Assembly (NCBI RefSeq): GCF_900258045.1
Contig: NZ_OGVD01000001.1
Location: forward strand, 415,001 to 479,000
Length of the DNA: 64,000 bases
From: Sphingorhabdus sp. EL138
GTDB taxonomy: Bacteria > Pseudomonadota > Alphaproteobacteria > Sphingomonadales > Sphingomonadaceae
Reading direction: 5' to 3'
Positions 27,216 to 34,655 of this stretch are shown here, piece after piece; the stretch's first letter is position 1; every line of letters starts with the position of its first letter. The notes beneath the pieces are model-generated. The model saw nothing but the letters and a program-made list of their open reading frames with translations. It searched no databases and was not told where the DNA came from. The position numbers were made by a program, and so were the translations under genes.

Positions 27216-27229
27216 TTGACTCAAATCAA
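27216..27229 (+). promoter_or_regulatory. FNR/FixK-like box upstream of the KefB-type antiporter
   Basis: TTGAC-TCAA-ATCAA matches the FNR/FixK consensus TTGAT-N4-ATCAA at nine of ten fixed positions. Its centre (27222.5) lies 32 bp before a possible -10 element (TAGAGA, 27252-27257), the spacing expected for class II activation at -41.5. Transcription would start about 97 nt before the GTG. Confidence 0.55.
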
Positions 27230-27360
27230 TCCAATGGCAGAATGGCGGTGCTAGAGACTGCTCTGGCACCAACGTAAACGTCTTGAAAACAAGGGAAACG
27301 ACCCGGAAAGCCTGTTCCCGCTCCAGCCCCCCGTTAGCGACAACCGCAGAGGCCTGACCC

Positions 27361-29088
27361 GTGCATCCTGAAATACCCTATCTTCGGGAAACCATCATCT
27401 TCCTGGTCGCCGCCGGACTGGTTGTCCCTCTGGTGCGCAAGGCAGGCATCAGTGCGGTTCTTGGTTTCCTGTTTGTCGGTCTGGTAATCGGGCCGTTCGG
27501 GGTCGGGCGACTGGTCGGCGAAACACCGGTGCTGGAATTGATGGTCATCGCCGATGTCGAAGGCGTCCGCCGCTTTGCCGAACTCGGCGTTATATTCCTG
27601 CTCTTTACCATCGGCCTTGAACTTTCGGTCGCACAGCTTTGGGGGATGCGCCGGCTTGTCTTCGGCTTCGGCACCGCGCAAGTGACGGTCAGCGCGATTG
27701 TCATTGGCGGCATCGCCTATGCTTTTGGCAATACGCTGGTCGCCGCCACAATATTCGGCCTGTGTCTCGCGCTTTCGTCCACGGCGCTGGTGATGCAATT
27801 GCTCACCGAGACACGGCGCCTGAGCGCCCCCGCCGGCCGAGCCAGTTTCGGCGTGCTGCTGCTGCAGGATCTCGCGGTGGTTCCCATCCTGTTTTTCGTC
27901 GGCATAGCCGGCGCGACAATCGAGGGATCACTGGCATTTGCTGCGCTGAAGGCAATAGGCGAAGCGGTGCTGGTAATAGCTTTGATCTTCCTGATCGGCC
28001 GCATCGCCGTGCGCCCGTTCTTGCGCTTTGTCGGCGGCACTGGCAGCCGCGAAGTGTTCATGGCGGCTGTCATCCTGCTGGTCCTGATCACCGCCGCATT
28101 GACCGCGCTGGCCGGGCTCTCGATGGCGCTGGGCGCGTTTCTGGCCGGGCTGCTGTTCGCCGGAACCGAATACAGGCACCAGATCGCAAGTGATATCGAA
28201 CCGTTTAAAGGCTTGCTGCTGGGTTTGTTCTTCATTTCAGTCGGGATGAGCCTCGACATCATGGCGGTGTGGGCGGATATCCAGTGGGTGCTGTTGTCGG
28301 CATTCGGGCTGCTTGCGATCAAGGGAACGATCCTTTTCGCGCTCGCCCGCGCCTATCGTTTGCCCAAGGATGTCGCCGCCGAAACCGCGATCCTGATGAG
28401 TCAGGGGGGTGAATTTGCCTTTGTCGTGATCGCGGCTGCCCTGTCCTTTTCCCTGCTTGACCCCGCCAACGCGCAGTTCATGTTGCTTGTTGTCATTGTC
28501 ACGATGTTCCTGACACCGCTGCTGGCGATCGCCGGACGACGGGTTGGCGAAATGCTGCGCCAGCGCGAAGCGAAAAACGGCGACATGACGGCCAGCATCG
28601 ACGATGAACATCCGGTAATTATCGGCGGGTTTGGCCGGGTTGGCCGCTTACTGGCGCAGCTTCTGGAAGAACAGCGGGTTCCCTATGTTGCCATCGATAG
28701 CGATCCTGATCTCGTCGCAACCGAGCGTGCTAAAGGCGCATCGGTCTATTTCGGCGATGCAAGCCAGCCGGACCTGTTGAAACATCTCGGCATCGAACGA
28801 GCAGCCGCCTTTGCCACCACCATGGATGCACCGGAATCGGCAGAGCATGTGATCAAGGCCGTCCATCAGGACTGGCCGCACATCCCCATTATCGCGCGCG
28901 CCTGCGATGTCAGCCATGCCGAGGACCTGCGCGCCAGCGGTGCGCGAAGCGCGGTACCCGAAACGGTCGAGGCCAGTCTGGAACTGTGCGAGCAACTTCT
29001 CACCAATATCGGTTTTCCCCAGGAAGCCGCGCGCGCCATCGTGGATGATCAGCGCACATGGCAAACCGACAAGGTGCAGGAGGAATAG
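27361..29088 (+). CDS. Monovalent cation:proton antiporter, CPA2 family with TrkA-N domain (KefB-like)
   Basis: A 575-residue protein: about 12 membrane helices (residues 8-395) of the Na+/H+ exchanger fold, then a cytoplasmic Rossmann TrkA-N (RCK) domain with GGFGRVGRLL near 422. It probably exports K+ or Na+ against protons. The GTG start at 27361 is preceded by GAGG at about 8 nt. In the Kef systems such transporters protect against electrophiles and are aided by a quinone-reductase-like subunit; the flavodoxin-fold gene at 17694 is a possible partner but is far away. An FNR/FixK-like box lies upstream. Confidence 0.88.
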   Translation: MHPEIPYLRETIIFLVAAGLVVPLVRKAGISAVLGFLFVGLVIGPFGVGRLVGETPVLELMVIADVEGVRRFAELGVIFLLFTIGLELSVAQLWGMRRLVFGFGTAQVTVSAIVIGGIAYAFGNTLVAATIFGLCLALSSTALVMQLLTETRRLSAPAGRASFGVLLLQDLAVVPILFFVGIAGATIEGSLAFAALKAIGEAVLVIALIFLIGRIAVRPFLRFVGGTGSREVFMAAVILLVLITAALTALAGLSMALGAFLAGLLFAGTEYRHQIASDIEPFKGLLLGLFFISVGMSLDIMAVWADIQWVLLSAFGLLAIKGTILFALARAYRLPKDVAAETAILMSQGGEFAFVVIAAALSFSLLDPANAQFMLLVVIVTMFLTPLLAIAGRRVGEMLRQREAKNGDMTASIDDEHPVIIGGFGRVGRLLAQLLEEQRVPYVAIDSDPDLVATERAKGASVYFGDASQPDLLKHLGIERAAAFATTMDAPESAEHVIKAVHQDWPHIPIIARACDVSHAEDLRASGARSAVPETVEASLELCEQLLTNIGFPQEAARAIVDDQRTWQTDKVQEE

Positions 29089-29200
29089 ACGGGTCCTATC
29101 GAATGAGAGGTCATCAATCGATTTAACGGAATAGCAAACAGCGTGATAACCGCATTTACAACTGATAATATTCTAAAAAAAATGCAAAGGCACATCCCCC

Positions 29201-30034
29201 ATGTCCACTACATCCGATCAGACTATTTTTCTTACAACTGACCTGACCGCACGCGGTGACCGGCCGATGGACCGCGCCATCCAGTTGGCAAAGACACGCG
29301 GTGCCAAGCTGGTGGTTTTCCATGTATTGGAAAAAGGACGCCATGATAGCGAAGCCGTTCAGGCGGCTTCTGCAGAGATCGAAATGGATCTGGCCAGCTA
29401 TGACATGGAAGCGGAGATTATAGTCGAGCGCGGTGATGTGGTCAGCCAGATTATCGAACATGCCGAAGCAACCAAATCAGCCATGATTGTCGCTGGTGTG
29501 GCCCGGATTGGCCGTCTTGGTGACCTGGTCATGGGCACACAGCTTGAACGTATTATACATCACAGCCCATTGCCGGTGCTGATCGCCAAAAATCGCGCAA
29601 CCACCGAATATGAGCGTCTTGTTGCGGCCAGCGATTTCTCATCCCCTTCAGCTTATGCGATTGAACAGGGCTGCGCGCTGTTTCCGGAACAGCAGACTCA
29701 TATCATCAACGCCTTTCACGTACCGTTCGAAGGCTTTCTTCACTCCGACAAGGTGACGGAGGAATTTCGTACCGAACAGCATTTGCAGATTACGAAATTC
29801 ATGGAGGGTCTGAAAATCTCGCCGGAAATCCGTAAAGACCTGACCTATAGCGTGGAATATGGTGACACTTGCAGCGTCGTCCAGCAGGCTGTCAAAAATC
29901 GCCATACCGACCTTGCGGTTATCGGCACGCATGGGACAAGCGGCTTTCGTGCCAATATGATGGGCAGCATGGCGCGCGCGCTGATCACCTATCTGCCCTG
30001 CGACATATTGGCGGTGCGCCAGCCTGCAAAATAG
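29201..30034 (+). CDS. Universal stress protein, tandem UspA domains (copy 3)
   Basis: A 277-residue tandem USP. Domain 1 covers about 8-135 and domain 2 about 140-275, with the loop GTHGTSGFRANMMGSMA for nucleotide binding. It aligns along its length with the USP at 20809-21651. The gene stands alone, 112 nt after the antiporter, with no obvious FNR box of its own. Confidence 0.86.
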   Translation: MSTTSDQTIFLTTDLTARGDRPMDRAIQLAKTRGAKLVVFHVLEKGRHDSEAVQAASAEIEMDLASYDMEAEIIVERGDVVSQIIEHAEATKSAMIVAGVARIGRLGDLVMGTQLERIIHHSPLPVLIAKNRATTEYERLVAASDFSSPSAYAIEQGCALFPEQQTHIINAFHVPFEGFLHSDKVTEEFRTEQHLQITKFMEGLKISPEIRKDLTYSVEYGDTCSVVQQAVKNRHTDLAVIGTHGTSGFRANMMGSMARALITYLPCDILAVRQPAK

Positions 30035-30076
30035 GTTCAGAAAATCAATATCTCCATATGCATGTAAACTGGGCGC

Positions 30077-30105
30077 TTGTCATCAGGAGTGCCTTGCTGT
30101 ATTAT
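30077..30105 (+). promoter_or_regulatory. Predicted promoter for the GIN-domain lipoprotein gene
   Basis: TTGTCA (30077-30082) and TATTAT (30100-30105) are 17 nt apart. The -10 element lies inside the TGTATT-N8-AATACA dyad, a position suited to repression. Pattern-based. Confidence 0.55.
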
Positions 30106-30117
30106 AATTGCAATACA
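30098..30117. promoter_or_regulatory. TGTATT-N8-AATACA dyad, candidate operator (site 1)
   Basis: Six-bp arms TGTATT (30098-30103) and AATACA (30112-30117) around 8 bp. A nearly identical site is found at 60246-60267, matching over 8 bp and 9 bp blocks either side of a 4-bp variable centre. Small GntR/YtrA-type or similar repressors recognise such TGTA-type dyads; the cognate regulator is not identified. Confidence 0.5.
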
Positions 30118-30131
30118 CATTGGAGGCCCTC

Positions 30132-30872
30132 ATGAAAAAAATGTTACTTGTCATTCCTTTCCTAGCTCTTTCAGCCTGCGAAGGCTCTATCGCCAGCGCG
30201 GTTGGCAACGCGGGAAAAAGCAGTTTCTCCGACGGCACGCAAATTGGGACTTCCGATACGAATCCTGGCGAATTTGAAGGTGTGACTCTCGCGGGCCCGG
30301 ATAATGTCATCTTCACCACCGGCGCGGACTTCTCGATCCGGGCAGAGGGCGATGCTGATACGCTGGAACAACTGCGCTACAAGGTCACTGGCGGGCAGCT
30401 GAAAATCGGCCGCGAAAAAAATAGCAGCATGTGGAGCGGCAACTATAGGGGCGCAACAGTCTATGTCAGTGCGCCGTCCCTGAAAAGCGCCAAGCTGGCC
30501 GGTTCTGGCGACATGCAGGTAGACAATATGAATGGTGAAAGCGCGAAAATCAGTGTCGCCGGGTCCGGCAACATCGATATTGCTGAAATAGAAACGGCGT
30601 CGCTGACAACCAAAGTCGCAGGTTCCGGGGATGTGTCTATTGCTGGCACAGCCGACGAGGTCACCATATCCGTAGCGGGCTCCGGCGACATCAGCGGCAA
30701 GAAGCTTAAAGCCGAAAACGCGACGATAAAGGTCGCCGGCAGCGGTGATGTTGCCCTCTCTTCTGACGGCACGGTCAATGCCACGGTCGTCGGATCAGGC
30801 GACATTCGTATCCATGGTGACGCCACCTGTAATACCAAGTCCAGAGGGTCCGGTGACATAACCTGCGGGTAA
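30132..30872 (+). CDS. GIN-domain (DUF2807) lipoprotein with beta-solenoid repeats
   Basis: A 246-residue envelope lipoprotein. The signal ends in LALSAC (lipid Cys 16). I start at ATG 30132 (TGGAGG upstream). After a short linker comes a GIN (putative auto-transporter adhesin head) domain made of seven repeats of a (A/V/R)GSG(D/N) turn, each about 20 residues after the last, a pattern expected for a right-handed beta-helix. A Cys pair near the C-terminus (TCNTKSRGSGDITCG) may cap it. Function unknown; the family is thought to act in adhesion or envelope structure. Confidence 0.82.
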   Translation: MKKMLLVIPFLALSACEGSIASAVGNAGKSSFSDGTQIGTSDTNPGEFEGVTLAGPDNVIFTTGADFSIRAEGDADTLEQLRYKVTGGQLKIGREKNSSMWSGNYRGATVYVSAPSLKSAKLAGSGDMQVDNMNGESAKISVAGSGNIDIAEIETASLTTKVAGSGDVSIAGTADEVTISVAGSGDISGKKLKAENATIKVAGSGDVALSSDGTVNATVVGSGDIRIHGDATCNTKSRGSGDITCG

Positions 30873-31233
30873 CTGCCTAAGCTGATTTCCCTTTCCTACC
30901 TGATTGACCTTCTGCTAACCTTGGTTGCACAGGCTTTGGGGAGGGTCATCATGACAAGAAAAGACCATCAAATCAGATATGGTGCGGTTTTCGAACCGGC
31001 GCCACAGCTGCCCGCTTTTCGCAGAGACAGAGGGCGTGAATTGTGTGGACTTCGGGTTGTTCGCAACCTGCAAAAAAGCTGTGTGAAATGTGTGAACTTT
31101 GCACGCCAGGCTGCACGACAAAAAGGGGCTGTGATTTGTGTGAACTTTGGTCTGGAGCGGCAGCATGTCACGGATCAGGCCGGGATGATCAGGGACAGGC
31201 TTTCCGGTTTTTCGGTTCAGGGGGAGCGCAGCC
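30873..31233. other. Intergenic region with imperfect direct repeats
   Basis: About 360 nt with no gene I can support. It contains three imperfect copies of TGTGTGAACTTTG spaced 47-48 nt (see the repeat entry). The overlapping open frames on both strands are made of these repeats and look like chance. Confidence 0.5.
31042..31149. repeat. Three-copy imperfect direct repeat
   Basis: TGTGTGgACTTcG begins at 31042, TGTGTGAACTTTG at 31089 and TGTGTGAACTTTG at 31137. The last two are also preceded by GCTGTG. The spacing of 47-48 nt is constant. I do not recognise the family. Confidence 0.55.
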
Positions 31234-31857
31234 ATGCCTAATTTCTGGGAAAAACATGCCGTTCCGAGGCTGATAAAATTTGCCTGTTCACAACCCGCGG
31301 TGATGAAAGATCGCAGCGAAATTGTTCCCAAGGCACAGGGCGAAGTCCTCGAACTGGGCTGCGGCGGTGGTATCAACCTGCAATTTTATGATCGATCCAG
31401 GGTCGACAAACTGACCGGGCTCGATCCCTCCGCCGAACTGCTCGACTATACGCGCAAGGAAGCCAAGGAGCGCGGTTTCGAAATGGACATATTGGACGGT
31501 GTCGGGGAGGCGATGCCCTTTGCCGATGACAGTTTCGATACCGTGCTTACCACTTTTACACTTTGTTCAGTACAGGATGGTAAACAAGTCCTGAAAGAAA
31601 TGCGGCGGGTCCTGAAACCGGGCGGCAAAATCCTGTTCCTCGAACATGGGCGCGCACCCGACAAAGGTCCGGAAAAATGGCAGCAGCGGATTGAGCCGGT
31701 ATGGAAACATATCGCCGGTGGTTGCCACTTACACCGCCCGGTCTCGAAATTATTCGCGGCAGAAGGTTTCGCATTGAATGAAGATGGCGGGCATTATGCC
31801 CCGAAGACGCCCAGATGGTTGGGCTGGATGGAATTTGGAGAAGCACGGCCGCTATGA
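31234..31857 (+). CDS. Class I SAM-dependent methyltransferase
   Basis: A 207-residue methyltransferase of the UbiE/COQ5-like (Methyltransf_11) fold. Motif I is LELGCGGGINLQFY, followed by the acidic loop LTGLDPS and the post-motif region FDTVLTTFTLCSVQD. It transfers a methyl group from S-adenosylmethionine to an unknown acceptor. Its stop overlaps the ATG of the second GIN-domain gene (ATGA), so the two are translationally coupled. Confidence 0.85.
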   Translation: MPNFWEKHAVPRLIKFACSQPAVMKDRSEIVPKAQGEVLELGCGGGINLQFYDRSRVDKLTGLDPSAELLDYTRKEAKERGFEMDILDGVGEAMPFADDSFDTVLTTFTLCSVQDGKQVLKEMRRVLKPGGKILFLEHGRAPDKGPEKWQQRIEPVWKHIAGGCHLHRPVSKLFAAEGFALNEDGGHYAPKTPRWLGWMEFGEARPL

Positions 31858-32591
31858 ATAACCTTTCTGCGAGAAACCTTTCTTTGAAAAATCTCTTTAT
31901 CATGCTGTCACTCGGCTTTGCCATGCTGGCTGCGCCTGCGCACGCAGCGGAGCGCAAGTTTTCTATTTCAAGCTTTGAAGATGTTCGAATCATTGGCAGC
32001 GTCAATGTGTTTATCACAACCGACCGCGGCGTATCGGCAAGCGCCGAGGCAGCAAACCGGGAAACGCTGGACCGCGTGTCTCTGCGCAAAAGCGGCAGTC
32101 AGCTGATTATTTCGGTCACGCCCAAGCCCGGAGGCAATAACGGTTTTTCTTCGGATGAACCGGTGACGATCACCCTTAGCACCTATGATATAAAGACAAT
32201 CAACCATAGCGGGGCAGGCACGGTATCCCTCGACAGGTTGGGCGGGAGTCAGTCCAAAGTGCGTCTGAGCGGTTTTGGCGTGTTGACAATTAACGATGTC
32301 GATAGCGATATGCTGGATATCGCGATGAACGGTGGCGGACAGATCGTCATAGCCGGTCAGGCCAACAAAGCGCGGATCAGCCTTTTGGGTTCCAGTATAT
32401 TTGATGGCTCGCAATTGACTGTAGAGACGCTGGATCTGACACATCGCGGACCGTCGAGCAGCCATGTCTTCGTTGAGAAAGAAGTCAATATCTCGAACAG
32501 CGGCACCGGCAAGATTCGCATCGATGGAAGACCGAATTGCAGTGTGAGATCCGGTGGATCGGCAGACATTATCTGCAATCCCAAGCGATAA
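31854..32591 (+). CDS. GIN-domain (DUF2807) exported protein
   Basis: A 245-residue protein with a signal peptide (about residues 1-33, ending APAHAA). I start it at ATG 31854, which overlaps the methyltransferase stop; the longer frame from 31815 lies inside the methyltransferase gene. The mature part is a GIN domain of short beta repeats, with a C-terminal Cys pair (NCSVRSGGSADIIC) as in the lipoprotein at 30132. The two may be related envelope proteins, one lipid-anchored and one periplasmic or secreted. Confidence 0.8.
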   Translation: MNNLSARNLSLKNLFIMLSLGFAMLAAPAHAAERKFSISSFEDVRIIGSVNVFITTDRGVSASAEAANRETLDRVSLRKSGSQLIISVTPKPGGNNGFSSDEPVTITLSTYDIKTINHSGAGTVSLDRLGGSQSKVRLSGFGVLTINDVDSDMLDIAMNGGGQIVIAGQANKARISLLGSSIFDGSQLTVETLDLTHRGPSSSHVFVEKEVNISNSGTGKIRIDGRPNCSVRSGGSADIICNPKR

Positions 32592-32612
32592 AGCAGGTTA
32601 TGTATCAGTCAT

Positions 32613-32822
32613 TTAGTGCAATGTTCCTATTGACTGATCGATAGATAGAAAGACGCAAAGGCGTTCAACCTGCCGCCATTTGCAATAGTGTATATGATTG
32701 CCCAGAGCCCGACTCTGATCAGCGCGGTTGGCCGCCTCCAGGCCTGCTTCTTCACCAAAATTGGTGATCAGCTGCTCAGCATCGGAAAAGTTGGTGGAGT
32801 CTATGAATACGGGTAGTTGCAA
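32613..32822 (-). CDS. Small conserved-looking protein, TTG start
   Basis: A 69-residue protein. The TTG start has a very good AGGAG 7 nt upstream, which argues that the frame is real. The body contains an acidic first half (FSDAEQLITNFGEEAGLEAA) and a basic C-terminal part with HYCKWRQVERL, a pattern I associate with a small sphingomonad protein family, but I cannot confirm the match. No function is known. Confidence 0.6.
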   Translation of the reverse strand: MQLPVFIDSTNFSDAEQLITNFGEEAGLEAANRADQSRALGNHIHYCKWRQVERLCVFLSIDQSIGTLH

Positions 32823-32925
32823 AACAGGCTCCTGTGCTAAAATCGCGCCGCTACGGCCACGCTCGACAAGCCAGTTGTTTAGGGAACAGGAATGGAAATT
32901 CCGTCAAAAGCGATGGTGAACAAAA

Positions 32926-32943
32926 GCTTATCTTTTGATAAGC
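32926..32943 (-). terminator. Hairpin with minus-strand T-run
   Basis: GCTTATC (32926-32932) and GATAAGC (32937-32943) form a 7-bp stem with a TTTT loop. Read on the minus strand the stem is followed by TTTTG. It might stop leftward transcription or be a hairpin in the leader of the small gene; the region is otherwise empty up to 33033. Confidence 0.4.
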
Positions 32944-33033
32944 AGACTGGTCTGGCCAATCATCGCTGACCATGGCATGGCATGCTTGCAAGGCGCTGTG
33001 ATCGTGAAGCGCTATCATTGTTAGGGGACCAAT

Positions 33034-33228
33034 ATGACGAACGGTCAGGAACCGGCAGGCCGGTCAAACAAGAGTGCTGGCGGCTTTTTTCTGGCGGCTG
33101 GTTGTATCATTGGCGTCATCGCGGGAGGATTGCTGGGCCAGCCCTCCATCGGGTTCCTCGGCGGACTAGCTGCCGGTGCCTTTGTAGCAACCGCCATCTG
33201 GTATTTCGATCGTCAGAATGACGGTTGA
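33034..33228 (+). CDS. Small membrane protein
   Basis: A 64-residue protein with two predicted membrane helices (FFLAAGCIIGVIAGGLLG and GFLGGLAAGAFVATAIWYF) joined by a short Gln/Pro turn, and polar ends. AGGGG lies about 8 nt before the ATG. No family recognised. Confidence 0.7.
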   Translation: MTNGQEPAGRSNKSAGGFFLAAGCIIGVIAGGLLGQPSIGFLGGLAAGAFVATAIWYFDRQNDG

Positions 33229-33263
33229 AGCCGACTAGCCGGTAACAGAACTGAATAGCGCGC

Positions 33264-33292
33264 TTGTCATCAGACGCGGCGCTTCCTATTGT
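33264..33292 (+). promoter_or_regulatory. Predicted promoter for the sorbosone-dehydrogenase-like gene, leaderless transcript likely
   Basis: TTGTCA (33264-33269) and TATTGT (33287-33292) are 17 nt apart, so transcription would start at or within a base or two of the ATG at 33299. No Shine-Dalgarno sequence precedes that ATG. The 14-mer GCGCTTGTCATCAG around the -35 box (33260-33273) also occurs at 30073-30086. Confidence 0.45.
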
Positions 33293-33298
33293 TGAAAA

Positions 33299-34654
33299 AT
33301 GCTAAAACATATTCGCAATATATCGATATTGATCATCCTGTTGGTCATCGGCGCTGGCTATTATGTGACGCGCGGCGACACTGCCCGACTGTCGCTGGAA
33401 GCGACCACCGGCGTGAAGCCGACGATTACCAATGTACGGACAGAAAAATTCCCGACGATCAATATTGCTGAGGCCGACCCATGGAAACCCGGCGAAGGCC
33501 CGGTCGCAGCAGAGGGACTGACGGTTGAGCGTTTTGCCGAAGGGCTGGATCATCCTCGCTCCATGCTGCGCCTGCCCAATGGTGACATATTGGTTGCTGA
33601 AACCAACAGCCCGCCGCGCACCAACAAGGGTATTGAAGGTTGGATCATGCGGAACCTGATGGGCAAGGCGGGGGCCGGAACACCTTCTGCCAACCGGATC
33701 AGCCTGCTGCGTGACAGCGATGCGGATGGCAAGGTGGACGAGAAATTTGCCTTGCTCGAAAATCTCAACTCGCCATTCGGCATGGCGCTAGTCGACGACA
33801 CGCTTTATGTGGCGAACACCAATGATGTCATGGCCTATCCCTATACCGTCGGTGATACGAAAATTACCGACGAGGGCCGCAAAGTCGCCAACCTTAACGC
33901 CAAGGCACCAAATAACCATTGGACCCGCAATCTCATCGCCAGCCCGGATGGCAAATATCTGTTTGTCGCTGTCGGATCGAACAGCAATATCGGCGAGAAC
34001 GGAATGGATACGGAGAATGAGCGCGCCGCTGTTCTTCGTGTTGAACTGGCGACCAATGACAAGATTGTTTACTCCGATGGGCTGCGCAATCCGGTCGGTC
34101 TGGCCTATGAACCGGTTTCGAGCAAACTTTGGACCGTCGTCAATGAACGCGACATGCTCGGCAGCGATATGGTGCCGGACTATCTGACCGAAGTGGTCTT
34201 TGCTTCCCATTACGGCTGGCCTTGGCATTTCTGGCGCGGTCATGTCGACCCGCGCGTTGAACCAAAAAATCTGGATCATCGTCAATATGAGCGGCGTCCG
34301 GATTATGGCCTTGGCGCCCACGTGGCCCCTCTGGGACTGGCCTTTTCCAACGGCGAAGCTCTGGGCGCGCCGTTTGACAGCGGTGCTGTCGTGGCAAGAC
34401 ATGGTTCGTGGAACCGCAAACCGCTATCCGGCTATGATGTTGTCTATGTGGACTTTGATGAAAAAGGCAAACCGCAAGGCAAACCGCAAATGGTGCTGAG
34501 CGGATTTATCGATGACGAAGAAAAGGCACGCGGTCGCCCCACTATGGTGGAGTTTGACCAGACCGGAGCCTTGCTGGTGAGCGACGATGTCGGCGGGATT
34601 ATCTGGCGGGTTTCAAAGCCCGGCGCGACAAAGGCTGAAACTCAGGCCGAATAA
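33299..34654 (+). CDS. Sorbosone dehydrogenase family protein (PQQ-type beta-propeller)
   Basis: A 451-residue protein with an N-terminal membrane anchor (ISILIILLVIGAGYYV) and a six-bladed beta-propeller of the L-sorbosone/soluble glucose dehydrogenase family. Typical stretches are LDHPRSMLRLPNGDILVAET, SPFGMALVDDTLYVAN, GLRNPVGLAYEP and the Trp-rich SHYGWPWHFWRG. Members use PQQ to oxidise sugars or aldehydes in the periplasm, but many homologues are untested. It stands alone and is convergent with the DUF815 gene. Confidence 0.83.
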   Translation: MLKHIRNISILIILLVIGAGYYVTRGDTARLSLEATTGVKPTITNVRTEKFPTINIAEADPWKPGEGPVAAEGLTVERFAEGLDHPRSMLRLPNGDILVAETNSPPRTNKGIEGWIMRNLMGKAGAGTPSANRISLLRDSDADGKVDEKFALLENLNSPFGMALVDDTLYVANTNDVMAYPYTVGDTKITDEGRKVANLNAKAPNNHWTRNLIASPDGKYLFVAVGSNSNIGENGMDTENERAAVLRVELATNDKIVYSDGLRNPVGLAYEPVSSKLWTVVNERDMLGSDMVPDYLTEVVFASHYGWPWHFWRGHVDPRVEPKNLDHRQYERRPDYGLGAHVAPLGLAFSNGEALGAPFDSGAVVARHGSWNRKPLSGYDVVYVDFDEKGKPQGKPQMVLSGFIDDEEKARGRPTMVEFDQTGALLVSDDVGGIIWRVSKPGATKAETQAE

Positions 34655-34655
34655 T

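Noticed and set aside
30921-31241. A 106-codon frame in the repeat region
   Set aside because: Composed of repeat units, has a weak start and no domain features.
32894-32902. GGAAATTCC palindrome as an operator
   Set aside because: Too short and isolated to carry weight.
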